NCBI RefSeq assembly: GCF_000205165.1
Contig: NZ_GL883867.1
Location: 62,001 to 126,000 of the forward strand
DNA from: Paraprevotella xylaniphila YIT 11841
Lineage (GTDB): Bacteria; Bacteroidota; Bacteroidia; Bacteroidales; Bacteroidaceae
Direction: 5' to 3'
Length of the DNA: 64,000 nt
Within the stretch, counting starts at the first letter, position 1. Every line of letters begins with the position of its first letter. Shown here piece by piece: positions 43,657-52,561 of the stretch. The position numbers were made by a program, and so were the translations under genes. The notes beneath the pieces were generated by a model. It was not told where the DNA came from and made no database searches. It saw only the letters and a list, made by a program, of their open reading frames with translations.

Positions 43657-44717
43657 TCATATCCTTGTCTGTATAAGTTTTATTTCCCCGTCCTTATTTT
43701 CCACAAAAGCCCAAAGCCGCCCTTTATCGACCGTCATACAATTTATATAAACAATATCCGACGGAAAACAATATCTATGCACACATTCCCCACCAAAATC
43801 AAATTTCAAGATTTCATTGTACCGCTCTTCCGGCCCGGCTAACACGGCATAAAAACAATCATTTGCCACATGCAGGGCATTAAATCCGACTACTGTTTCC
43901 GGACATACGACGACACAAGTCGGAACGGCTCCCTGAGCAATAGAATATTTCGGAGTATAGAAGCCTTTCACCAACTTATGGCTTATTTTTTCCCCACTCA
44001 AAGACAATATCTCAAAGGCCGCCCCTATCCCGGTGGTTATGACGATATGTTTTTCATCCGGAGATACACCAAAAGATGCCAAATTACCCCAAACAGACCT
44101 GTTGTTCTCTTCTTTCTCGTCCAAAACCGGAAAATCCGAATACGTGGCAAGCACCTTTGATTTATTAAAGATTTGAACCCGATTCTCTGGATGGTTACCA
44201 AATCCAAGGAAACGGTTGTCAGACAAAGCCAAGACCTGATAGAAGCGATGCTCCACAGGTCGCCCGCTTTCTACTTCTTCCATTCTTATCACATCTTGGA
44301 CAGGATTGCCTCCACCCAGTGCCTCTTTTACGGAAAAGCAAACAGTATATTGCGTATTATAATCGTACACGCAACAAGTCTCCTTATCTTTAGACAAGGA
44401 CAATCCTTGCGGCAAGATAAATTCACCTCTTGCACGTCTCCACTCGCCGAAACTTTTAACCACACCCCCTTTCGTATGAATAAAATGGCAAAGCTTATCG
44501 CTTCTGTTATCGTCAAATACGAGCAGCAACGAATCATCTATGATGAAAAGGGAAGTCGGATTGGAAAAAAGGTATTCATGCGCACCGAATCTATTTCCAA
44601 CGTATCCGACACTATAGAACTGACAGGCAGAGCATGAAACTCTACCTTTTTACCGTCTTCTTTTTTACATGCAAACAACCACAATGTTGCAAGCACAACA
44701 AAAACAACTTTCTTCAT
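43657..44717 (-). pseudogene. BF3164-like six-bladed propeller lipoprotein, frameshifted
   Basis: A signal peptide with lipobox (MKKVVFVVLATLWLFACKK, starting at 44717) and about 35 residues are in one frame that stops at 44538. The rest (LLVFDDNRSDKLCHFI to KLIQTRI) is in another frame that ends at 43657. Adding one base to the six-A run at 44565-44570 (plus strand) would join them as NTFFSNPTSLFIIDDSLLVF, which fits the family better than the present end. The family is a TolB-like beta propeller of unknown role. This may be a recent mutation, a sequencing error in a homopolymer, or phase variation. Confidence 0.75.
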
Positions 44718-44722
44718 ACCTA

Positions 44723-46579
44723 CTAATTCATGTGACATGAATACGAACCTGACAGCGAACCATCCGACTTACCGCTTGCCGGGATTCCGGCCACATCCTC
44801 ATACACAAACTCTATTCGCTTTGCCTTGCCGAAACGACCGCTCACGACTTCTCTCTGCCCTACGAAACGATAACCGTCTTGCGACAAGTCTTCGGCCTTG
44901 ATGGTAAAACGTTTCCCTTTCTTCCCGTATAAATAATGAGTGGGATAAGCCACATAGCCTTTTGTGGTTACATAATCTATGCGCACAGCCCTCTCTTCCT
45001 TGCCACGGTTCAAACGGGCATCGCCACGGGCAATGCCCAACGCACGCGCCCCCTCATACAACGCTTCCACGTCGTAGTCTTTCAACAATCCGTCCTTGCC
45101 GGGAGCCAGGTTGACCACCAAGGTATTGCCCTGTTCCACCATGTGTTCGTATGCCGCCTTGATTTTATCGGCAGACATGACACTCTCCGCATTATTCTTT
45201 TCAGACCAAAACCAACTGTTGTTCATACAGACCGTGGCTTCGAAAGGCAAATAATAGTCCTGTCCCTCACGACGGTAGACTTTCGGGTCAGCATCCGCAC
45301 CGCGCCGAGTAAACATCGGGTCGTGCAAACGAAAGTCGGAAGGGAAATAATAGATTTCTTCTCCGCCTTGGTATTGGTCCGGGGTACGTCCACAACGAAT
45401 ACAAGTGTTGACTGCCATCTGACAGGAAGGCTGCAAACGCTTCACCTTGTCATACATCCGGCCGAATTCCCATGCCTTATTGCTCTTCACCCACGCCCCG
45501 TCTATCCAGAATTCCGAAATCTCGCCGTAACGCCCGTCCATCAGTTCGGTGATTTGCGCCAAAGCGAAATCATTATATTCCTGCGCCAACTGTACACGGT
45601 CTAACCCCGTGGAGGCCTGTGTATGGTTCGCATCCCAGTTCCGGTCCCAAGCAGAATAATACAGCCCCAACTTGATTCCATACTTGCGGCAAGCATCCGC
45701 TACTTCTTTTACGATGTCCCGACGGTCGCCTTTCCGGCCCGTATGATTGATGTTATACGTACCGACTTCCGTATTCCACAACGCAAAACCGTCATGATGC
45801 TTCGTAACCAACACAATGAAATTCATACCGCCTTCGTATGCCACCTTGACCCAAGCCTCGGGATTAAGCGTAGACAAATCCGGATGGTAGGCCGAGGCCG
45901 GAGATGAACCATCGCTCCATTCCTGCCCCAAAAAGGTATTCATACCGTAATGGATAAACATTCCGTACTTCAAATGTGCCTTACGCTGTTGGTACACATT
46001 GGCCTCACGGGAAGGCAGTTGACGAATCCAACCGAGAGCATCCTCCCTCCACGCCGTCGGTTCGGGCGTAGCCACAGCTTGCGGGTCGTCATAGATACCG
46101 ATTTCATCTACGTTGATGCCCTCCGGACTACACTCCAAAAAAGAGACCTGTACATAACGTGCTGTCATCTCTTCACCAACCAACACTGTCCGTGCATCAC
46201 TCGGTCTGCGGTTCAGCCAACGTTTCCATCCTATTCCGTCATTGGACACTGAAATGACAATCTCCTCTATGCGTCCTTTGTAACCTTCTGTCTCATAAAC
46301 ATCAATGCAGTTGAACGTCCTTTCCCCTTTCAAGTCCAAGGTAAGCCATACCGTCCCAGACAGTCCGGCTGATGCCCAACGCGTATCCCAATTGCCATCC
46401 GTCACATACTTGGCCTCATATCCGGCACCATAGCAAGAGCCGGAAAATGCTTCCGCCCCCAAAGCCAAATTCACGGCTTTACCGCTTCCTTGCGGCAAAG
46501 CAGCGGCAACCTTTGCCGGGACAACACCTACCATTCCAACACACAACAAACTCCATAAACCATGTGTCCATGCTTTCAT
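44723..46579 (-). CDS. Alpha-L-fucosidase GH29 with N-terminal F5/8-type domain
   Basis: A secreted enzyme of about 618 residues. The signal peptide begins MKAWTHGLWSLLCVG (ATG at 46579). A discoidin-like (F5/8 type C) carbohydrate-binding domain follows (LGAEAFSGSCYGAGYEAKYV; NWDTRWASAG; FLECSPEGINVDEIGIYD, split by eye). The GH29 barrel shows KYGMFIHYGMNTF, VLVTKHHDGFALWNT and the nucleophile Asp in EFWIDGAW. It probably releases fucose from host mucin glycans. The BF3164-like pseudogene starts 5 bases after its stop, so the two formed one transcript from the promoter at 46624-46631. Confidence 0.9.
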   Translation of the reverse strand: MKAWTHGLWSLLCVGMVGVVPAKVAAALPQGSGKAVNLALGAEAFSGSCYGAGYEAKYVTDGNWDTRWASAGLSGTVWLTLDLKGERTFNCIDVYETEGYKGRIEEIVISVSNDGIGWKRWLNRRPSDARTVLVGEEMTARYVQVSFLECSPEGINVDEIGIYDDPQAVATPEPTAWREDALGWIRQLPSREANVYQQRKAHLKYGMFIHYGMNTFLGQEWSDGSSPASAYHPDLSTLNPEAWVKVAYEGGMNFIVLVTKHHDGFALWNTEVGTYNINHTGRKGDRRDIVKEVADACRKYGIKLGLYYSAWDRNWDANHTQASTGLDRVQLAQEYNDFALAQITELMDGRYGEISEFWIDGAWVKSNKAWEFGRMYDKVKRLQPSCQMAVNTCIRCGRTPDQYQGGEEIYYFPSDFRLHDPMFTRRGADADPKVYRREGQDYYLPFEATVCMNNSWFWSEKNNAESVMSADKIKAAYEHMVEQGNTLVVNLAPGKDGLLKDYDVEALYEGARALGIARGDARLNRGKEERAVRIDYVTTKGYVAYPTHYLYGKKGKRFTIKAEDLSQDGYRFVGQREVVSGRFGKAKRIEFVYEDVAGIPASGKSDGSLSGSYSCHMN

Positions 46580-46623
46580 ACTTACCATTCTCTTCTTTAA
46601 TTATAGGTTAAAACAAACTAAAG

Positions 46624-46631
46624 CAAAGATA
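46624..46631 (-). promoter_or_regulatory. -7 element of the fucosidase promoter
   Basis: The minus strand reads TATCTTTG about 40 bases before the start codon; the -33 region is weak. Confidence 0.65.
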
Positions 46632-46698
46632 CAAAGAGAGAGCATTAAGAAGTTTCCCCAAAAAAGGGAATGTTTTGCCTATTTCGGTGAAATGCAAG

Positions 46699-48237
46699 CT
46701 ACTCTCCCCATCCGGCCCGGTCCAAATTCCGGTAACCGATGGCTTCAGCTATATGGGGAAGCCCGACAGTTTCCTTCCCGTCCAAATCCGCAATTGTACG
46801 AGCCACACGCAAAATACGGTCATAAGCACGGGCTGAGAGCTGAAGCCGCGACATAGCCGCCCGCAACATCTCCACCCCCTGTTCATCAGGAGCTGCATAT
46901 TCCCGTAACAGACGAGAGGTCATCTGCGCATTACAATGTACTCCCTTGCTATCGGCATAACGCTGTTCCTGAATACGGCGGGCACGAACCACCCGCTCCC
47001 GAATCACGGCACTGCATTCTCCGGGAGCTGTCCGCGAAAGTTCTTCAAACGACAAAGGAGTAATCTCTATCTGCAAGTCTATGCGATCCAACAACGGCCC
47101 AGATATTTTATGCAGGTAACGGTGAATCTGTCCCGGTGTGCAGACACAAGCCTTCGTGGGATGATTGTAATAACCGCACGGACACGGATTCATGGAAGCC
47201 ACGAACATAAACGAACAAGGATAAGTGACACTATACTTGGCACGGGATATGTTGATTTGCCGGTCCTCGAGCGGCTGACGCAACACTTCGAGCACCGAAC
47301 GGGAAAACTCCGGCAACTCATCACAAAACAGCACCCCGTTATGCGCCAGACTCACTTCGCCGGGTTGGGGATTCGCCCCTCCTCCCACCAAGGCAATCTG
47401 CGAAATCGTATGATGAGGAGAACGGAACGGACGCCGGGCGATGAGCGAACTTTCACGCTCCAGTTTTCCGGCCACCGAATGTATCTGGGTGGTTTCCAAA
47501 CTTTCAGCCAATGACAAAGGAGGCAAGATAGAAGGCAAACGCTTTGCCATCATGGATTTCCCACTTCCGGGAGGACCTATCATGATGACATTATGACCAC
47601 CTGCCGCAGCCACCTCTAATGCCCGTTTCACATGCTCTTGGCCTTTCACATCTGCAAAGTCGAAATCAAACTCAGTCTGTTGGGCATAAAATTCAGCCCG
47701 TGTATCTACTTCAGTAGGCAAAAGACCTCCCTCATCATTCAAGAAACGCACCACCTCACTGATATGACGCGCCCCATACACCTTAAGTTGGTTGACCACT
47801 GCGGCTTCCCGGACATTCTGCTCTGGAACAATCAAATGCTCAAACCCCATCTCCCGGGCCTTGATGGCTATCAGCAAAGCCCCTTTCACCGGTTGCAAGC
47901 TACCATCAAGGCTCAACTCACCAAGCATCATGGTGCGGGATAACTTTTCGAGTTTCACCTTTTCGTCCGTCGCCAAGATTCCGATGGCCAAGGGCAAGTC
48001 ATATCCCGCTCCCTCCTTACGGATATCCGCAGGAGCCATATTGACCACGAACTGTTTCGAGGGGAAACGGAATCCACTGTTTTCTACTGCCGCCACAATG
48101 CGCTCGTGGCTCTCTTTTACCGCATTGTCCGGCAAACCAACCAAAAAGAACTTAATCCCCCTTGAGGCATTCACCTCAATGGTTACGGGTATGGCAGAAA
48201 GCCCCCGGACCGATGCACCATAAACCTTTACTAACAT
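46699..48237 (-). CDS. comM: ComM/YifB-family magnesium-chelatase-like AAA+ ATPase
   Basis: A 512-residue protein with an N-terminal ChlI-like domain (VKVYGASVRGLSAIPVTIEV; FFLVGLPDNAVKESHERI), Walker A GPPGSGKSMMAKRLPS, Walker B LFCDELPEFSR and a C-terminal part with QLSARAYDRILRVARTIADL. E. coli/Vibrio ComM is a helicase that promotes branch migration in natural transformation; in non-competent bacteria its role is unclear. The ATG at 48237 is preferred; an upstream one (48261) would overlap the preceding gene. Third gene of the run from 50962. Confidence 0.92.
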   Translation of the reverse strand: MLVKVYGASVRGLSAIPVTIEVNASRGIKFFLVGLPDNAVKESHERIVAAVENSGFRFPSKQFVVNMAPADIRKEGAGYDLPLAIGILATDEKVKLEKLSRTMMLGELSLDGSLQPVKGALLIAIKAREMGFEHLIVPEQNVREAAVVNQLKVYGARHISEVVRFLNDEGGLLPTEVDTRAEFYAQQTEFDFDFADVKGQEHVKRALEVAAAGGHNVIMIGPPGSGKSMMAKRLPSILPPLSLAESLETTQIHSVAGKLERESSLIARRPFRSPHHTISQIALVGGGANPQPGEVSLAHNGVLFCDELPEFSRSVLEVLRQPLEDRQINISRAKYSVTYPCSFMFVASMNPCPCGYYNHPTKACVCTPGQIHRYLHKISGPLLDRIDLQIEITPLSFEELSRTAPGECSAVIRERVVRARRIQEQRYADSKGVHCNAQMTSRLLREYAAPDEQGVEMLRAAMSRLQLSARAYDRILRVARTIADLDGKETVGLPHIAEAIGYRNLDRAGWGE

Positions 48238-48247
48238 AACGGCCCGT

Positions 48248-49261
48248 TTATCGCGATTCAAAAAGTTTCTTGATTTCCGGCTCTATGTCCTTCTCATAAG
48301 AAGCTCCGGCAGCAAGCACTTTACCGTCTGCCCCTACCAATATAAAGAAAGGTATGGAACGGATGCCGAACAGTTTGACCAACGGACTATTCCACGCCTG
48401 AAAGTCACAATAGCTTGTCCACGACACACTGTCCATACGTTCAATTCCCTTTCGGGCCGCATCGTTAACATCCAACGAAATACTGACGGCCTCTATCTTC
48501 CCGGAATTTCCTTTCAACATCCGCCTGATACGGAAAGTTTCAGCCCGGCTACGGCTTTCCCACGAAGCCCAAAAATTGACCAAAAGCGGTTTCCCACGAT
48601 AATCGGAAGCCTGTACCTTCCTGCCGTCTTTCAAAGTAAAAACAAAATCGGGCAAAGAGCTTCCCTTTTTCAAAAGTCGCCCCCTGTTTTCTATATCAGA
48701 CTGCCAACTTAAAAGCAGTAGGTTGTCGGGCTGTGCCTCGCACAATGCACGATAGTTTTTTTTTACCTCATCTTGCGATACATCATTAGCAAGCAAAAAA
48801 TACTCCTTGAATAAAAAAACACTTACGGGCGATGAAGGCGAATGCGTCATAAAAGCCACAGCAGCTTCCCTTATCCCAACAAGCCCCTTATCTTTATTCT
48901 CCAAACGAAAAGCCGTCAGTTCTTCATTCGGCTTACTCCCCTTCACCTCCACGCTTTTCAAGTTACGGGCATCCCCCTTAAGCGTAATTACGTCGCCCGA
49001 GGTACCGAAAATAACCTGTTCGGACAAGTTGGGGTATAAAAGATAATAAATGGCATGGTTTCTCAAGTCCGTTTCATAGTCGAACTGTCCATCTTCAATC
49101 TTGATGGTATCGAATCCTGAGGTTCCTCCATCATTGCTATATATATAGAATTCACCCTGCCGCAGGTGTTCGAATTCTCCTTTCAGCCGAAACCGGCCTT
49201 CAGATCCTCCACAACTGAGCAGGGTGAATGCTACTAATGTATAGAGAATAAATCTCTTCAT
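48248..49261 (-). CDS. TlpA-like thioredoxin-fold lipoprotein lacking CXXC
   Basis: A 337-residue lipoprotein (signal MKRFILYTLVAFTLLSCGG). The N-terminal half is DUF4369-like (FRLKGEFEHLRQGEFYIYSNDG), the C-terminal half is a thioredoxin fold of the TlpA/AhpC-TSA type (LPDFVFTLKDGRKVQASDYR; LLVNFWASWESRSRAETF; FGIRSIPFFILVGADGKVL). Where redox-active relatives have WCxxC the sequence reads WESRSR, so no disulfide chemistry is possible at this site. The cis-Pro region SIPFF is kept. A binding or structural role is likelier than reduction. It is 10 bases before comM and 15 after the OmpA/TPR gene. Confidence 0.85.
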   Translation of the reverse strand: MKRFILYTLVAFTLLSCGGSEGRFRLKGEFEHLRQGEFYIYSNDGGTSGFDTIKIEDGQFDYETDLRNHAIYYLLYPNLSEQVIFGTSGDVITLKGDARNLKSVEVKGSKPNEELTAFRLENKDKGLVGIREAAVAFMTHSPSSPVSVFLFKEYFLLANDVSQDEVKKNYRALCEAQPDNLLLLSWQSDIENRGRLLKKGSSLPDFVFTLKDGRKVQASDYRGKPLLVNFWASWESRSRAETFRIRRMLKGNSGKIEAVSISLDVNDAARKGIERMDSVSWTSYCDFQAWNSPLVKLFGIRSIPFFILVGADGKVLAAGASYEKDIEPEIKKLFESR

Positions 49262-49276
49262 CTAAAAAGTCATCGA

Positions 49277-50962
49277 TTACAAACTTTCAACAGCTGATTT
49301 GTATTCTGCAAATTCAAGATCCTTGACTGCGCGGCTCTTCAAAGAAGAATCCTTGCTGACAGCATCCTTCAAATTCGTGTTTACACCAGCTGCGTCATTT
49401 GTGCGGGCAGCAACGATAGCCAACAGATATGAAGTATAAGCATCCTTATTAGCTACACCGTTCAATGTAGACTTGGCAGCAGCATAATCCTTATTCAGAA
49501 TCTGAGCCAAAGCAGCTGTATTTGACTTCACGCCGTTCGCAGCACTGGCAGCCTGTTGGTAAGATCCCTTAGCAATATTCAATGCAGCATTGGCTTCGTT
49601 GAAACCTTCAGCACCGGAAGCCTTGCCCATATACGTTTCGGCATCCTTCACATTACCTTTGCTTAAAGCAATCAACGCCAAGTTAGCGTTCACTTCACCG
49701 GCATCGCCCTTCAAAGACTTGGCCTTGTTGAAATAGTTTTCAGCTGCACTCAAATCTCCTTTCTGGTATGCCAACATACCGAGGTTGTTGTATGCACGGT
49801 AATCGTTGGGATAAAGTTGTGAAGTCTTTTGGTACCAAGCTTCCTTATTGGATACAGAAGCCAAGTTTGCACCATAAAGCAATTCTTCCACGCTTAACTT
49901 CGAGGCATCGCTACCGAATTGTGCCACAATCTGCTCGTCGCTACGACCGATGATTTCATAATTCATCGTCAAACGTGCACGACGCAATTCAGGAAGAATC
50001 GTCTCGGCCAATTCCTTGAATACGGCAGACATGTTCTTAATCTGCGCTTCACGTTCCTCGGGATCCTTATACATAGAAAGTACACGCAAGATAACTTCCT
50101 TATCCTGGATATTGCTCTGTGAAACCAATTCCTGGAAACCATCCCAGTCCTCAGCAGTATACTTCGTATCCACTTCGGCAGTCACCTCATTGGCTTTCAT
50201 TTTCTTTTGGAGGAACTTTTCAGAATTGTCCTGACGCTGTTCAGCCAAACGGGTGTTCAAATCAAGGGCTCCATCGGGAGAAGCATAAGCCGAAATCTCG
50301 ATATTGTTCAATGCACGCGTTTCTTTGGCGTCATTGATTTCTTTCATCATTGCGATGAATTCTTTCATGTTTTCAGAATTCAATTCAGAATCGCGCAACT
50401 TGGCTTGCTGAATCAAGAACTTAATGTTAGCTTCCTGCTTTTCTTTGATAATGCGCTGATAAGCATCTGCAGCCAAAGACGGTTTCACAGAAGCCAAGGT
50501 ATTCTGCAACAACTGAGATGTGGCAATAACCCCGTAACCCACTTTCACTTCAGGAACAGACACCGTCTTCTTGCCTACCTTCGCATCGAACTGCAGGTAA
50601 AGATCGGACTGCTGCATAGCCGGAACAAAGTCAAATATAGACTTCATCGTATAAGTGCCGCCTGCCTTGTAAGCGATAGTCTGGTCGTTACCTTGTACTT
50701 TTTCGCCTTGGAACGTAGCACTCTGTCCTTTAGCCTCGCCGCCTTCGTACTTCAATACCGGAGTCACCGTTACCACGGCTTTCTTCTTCATATACTTCTC
50801 GGGGAATTTACCGTCGATAGTGGCAGGCACCTGACCGGCAATCGCCTCCAACGGAGTCGGAGTCACCGTAAAGTTGTCGGCAGAAAGTTCGCCTAACTTC
50901 TTGCATGACGAAAGAGCCGCAACGGCAGCCAACGACATGACTAAATAATAATTTTTACGCAT
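49277..50962 (-). CDS. Lipoprotein with OmpA-like and TPR domains
   Basis: A 561-residue lipoprotein (MRKNYYLVMSLAAVAALSSC-KK). An N-terminal beta region (AVVTVTPVLKYEGGEAKGQS) is followed by an OmpA-like part (IEISAYASPDGALDLNTRLAEQRQDNS, split by eye), and TPR repeats from about residue 380 (YRAYNNLGMLAYQKGDLSAAENYFNKA, split by eye; NVKDAETYMGKASGAEGFNEA). Related envelope lipoproteins in Porphyromonas and others are immunogenic and may attach to peptidoglycan or to the T9SS. No direct partner can be inferred. A -7 box TATCTTTG lies at 50995-51002. Confidence 0.82.
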   Translation of the reverse strand: MRKNYYLVMSLAAVAALSSCKKLGELSADNFTVTPTPLEAIAGQVPATIDGKFPEKYMKKKAVVTVTPVLKYEGGEAKGQSATFQGEKVQGNDQTIAYKAGGTYTMKSIFDFVPAMQQSDLYLQFDAKVGKKTVSVPEVKVGYGVIATSQLLQNTLASVKPSLAADAYQRIIKEKQEANIKFLIQQAKLRDSELNSENMKEFIAMMKEINDAKETRALNNIEISAYASPDGALDLNTRLAEQRQDNSEKFLQKKMKANEVTAEVDTKYTAEDWDGFQELVSQSNIQDKEVILRVLSMYKDPEEREAQIKNMSAVFKELAETILPELRRARLTMNYEIIGRSDEQIVAQFGSDASKLSVEELLYGANLASVSNKEAWYQKTSQLYPNDYRAYNNLGMLAYQKGDLSAAENYFNKAKSLKGDAGEVNANLALIALSKGNVKDAETYMGKASGAEGFNEANAALNIAKGSYQQAASAANGVKSNTAALAQILNKDYAAAKSTLNGVANKDAYTSYLLAIVAARTNDAAGVNTNLKDAVSKDSSLKSRAVKDLEFAEYKSAVESL

Positions 50963-50994
50963 ACTAACACTGTTTTAATTAATAGTTCCGGCTG

Positions 50995-51002
50995 CAAAGA
51001 TA
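50995..51002 (-). promoter_or_regulatory. -7 element of the OmpA/TPR lipoprotein operon
   Basis: The minus strand reads TATCTTTG about 35 bases before the start codon. Confidence 0.65.
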
Positions 51003-51088
51003 CAAATCTTTAATAGACCGTGTTATTTTTAACTTTAAAATATTGCAAAAAAAATGCGTATTATACCATATTCAACCCACTTCCGCCT

Positions 51089-52042
51089 TTATTTTGAAGA
51101 ATCGTCACGAATATTCCGCGGATGATGTTCCATGATTTCCCGCCGCAAACGGCTTCTGTCGATATGGGTATAAATTTCTGTCGTGGAAATGCTCTCATGC
51201 CCCAACATAGCCTGTATGACCCTCAAGTTCGCGCCCCCCTCCAACAAATGGGTAGCAAAAGAATGGCGGAAAGTATGGGGACTTATCGTCTTCTGGATTC
51301 CGGCTGCAACTGCCAGTTCTTTGACCCAATAAAAAATAGTAATCCGCGACAAGGCAGTCCCCCTCCTCAAACTCAAAAACACAAAATCCTCATGTCCAGG
51401 CTTGATACGGATAAGATTCCTGCAAAGGAACCAATTCTCCAATTCGTGTACGGCACGGCCGGAAATGGGAACCAAACGTTCCTTCTCCCCTTTGCCCTTC
51501 ACCCTGATGAAGCCCTCTTCCAAAAACAAATCGGAAATCCGAAGCCCGCATAACTCACTTACCCGCAAGCCACAACTGTAAAGCATCTCCAGAATGGCAC
51601 GGTTCCGTTGTCCCTCCGGTTGACTCAAATCAATGCCCTCGATCATAGCATCTATTTCTGCCACGGTCAGGACCTCCGGTAAACGTCGCCCTATTTTCGG
51701 AGATTCAAGCAGTTCCGTCGGATCCTGCTCGATTTCTTTCTCCACATACAGGAAACGGTAGAATGAACGGATTCCGGACAAGATACGCGCCATAGAACGG
51801 GGGCTGATTCCCACGTCTGCCAATTCTGCCATAAACTGATGCAAATCATCCAGAGAGACAGCCCTGAAATCCAGTTCCTCATCTGAAAAAAAGTCCAAAA
51901 GCTTCCTTAAATCTTCGGTATAAGCATCCAACGTATTTTCTGAAAGCCCTCTTTCCAACTTCAAATACTGGTAATATCTTCGTAGCAGCACTTTCGAGAC
52001 ATCCCCACCTCTATTATAAGACGTTTTTTCGCTGTATTCCAT
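51089..52042 (-). CDS. xerD: Tyrosine recombinase XerD-like
   Basis: About 317 residues from ATG 52042. The catalytic residues are visible: Arg in SCGLRVSELCGL, Lys in VKGKGEKERLVPI, His/Arg in PHTFRHSFATHLL, His in LGHESISTTE and Tyr in EIYTHID. It would act with XerC on dif in dimer resolution. I start at 52042 because the minus-strand -7 box at 52075-52082 places transcription start around 52068; the frame remains open further upstream but that part is untranscribed. It diverges from aroQ with promoters that overlap. Confidence 0.9.
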   Translation of the reverse strand: MEYSEKTSYNRGGDVSKVLLRRYYQYLKLERGLSENTLDAYTEDLRKLLDFFSDEELDFRAVSLDDLHQFMAELADVGISPRSMARILSGIRSFYRFLYVEKEIEQDPTELLESPKIGRRLPEVLTVAEIDAMIEGIDLSQPEGQRNRAILEMLYSCGLRVSELCGLRISDLFLEEGFIRVKGKGEKERLVPISGRAVHELENWFLCRNLIRIKPGHEDFVFLSLRRGTALSRITIFYWVKELAVAAGIQKTISPHTFRHSFATHLLEGGANLRVIQAMLGHESISTTEIYTHIDRSRLRREIMEHHPRNIRDDSSK

Positions 52043-52052
52043 TCTTTTTTTG

Positions 52053-52060
52053 TATTTTTG
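52053..52060 (+). promoter_or_regulatory. -7 element of the aroQ promoter
   Basis: TATTTTTG, 32 bases before the aroQ ATG, lying within the expected leader of xerD on the opposite strand. Confidence 0.65.
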
Positions 52061-52074
52061 CGGCACGTTTTCTA

Positions 52075-52082
52075 CAAAATTA
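52075..52082 (-). promoter_or_regulatory. -7 element of the xerD promoter
   Basis: The minus strand reads TAATTTTG, an exact match, between the aroQ -7 box and the aroQ ATG, so the two promoters face past each other and could interfere. Confidence 0.65.
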
Positions 52083-52091
52083 TAGAAAAAG

Positions 52092-52523
52092 ATGAGAATA
52101 CAAATCATAAACGGGCCAAATATCAACTTGTTGGGTAAACGAGAACCTAGCATATACGGCGCAGAATCCTTTGAAAGTTATTTAGAGAAGCTGCGCATGG
52201 CCTATCCCGATTTGACCATTGATTACTATCAAAGCAACATCGAGGGGAAGATGATCGATAAAATCCACGAAGTTGGATTTGAAGACACAGGCATCATCCT
52301 GAATGCCGGTGCCTACACGCATACGTCCATTGCCCTGCAAGATGCCATCAGGGCTATTTCCGCCCCGGTTGTCGAAGTGCACATCAGCAATGTGCACAAA
52401 CGGGAAGAGTTCCGCCACATATCCATGATTTCATGTGCTTGCTTAGGTGTTATTTGCGGTTTTGGCCTTGACTCTTACAGACTGGCGGTCGAAGCACTGC
52501 TACGCGCAGGAAAGGCACAATAA
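52092..52523 (+). CDS. aroQ: 3-dehydroquinate dehydratase, type II
   Basis: Third step of the shikimate pathway. The 143-residue protein has the type II signature: IINGPNINLLGKREPSIYG with the active-site Arg/Tyr loop, YYQSNIEGKMIDKIHE, LNAGAYTHTSIALQDAI and VEVHISNVHKREEFRHIS with the catalytic His. The length is usual for the dodecameric enzyme. The next gene, pyk, starts about 40 bases later and may share the transcript. Confidence 0.96.
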   Translation: MRIQIINGPNINLLGKREPSIYGAESFESYLEKLRMAYPDLTIDYYQSNIEGKMIDKIHEVGFEDTGIILNAGAYTHTSIALQDAIRAISAPVVEVHISNVHKREEFRHISMISCACLGVICGFGLDSYRLAVEALLRAGKAQ

Positions 52524-52561
52524 AAAAGTATAGGTATTAAATTTTAAAAGGTATAAAGATT

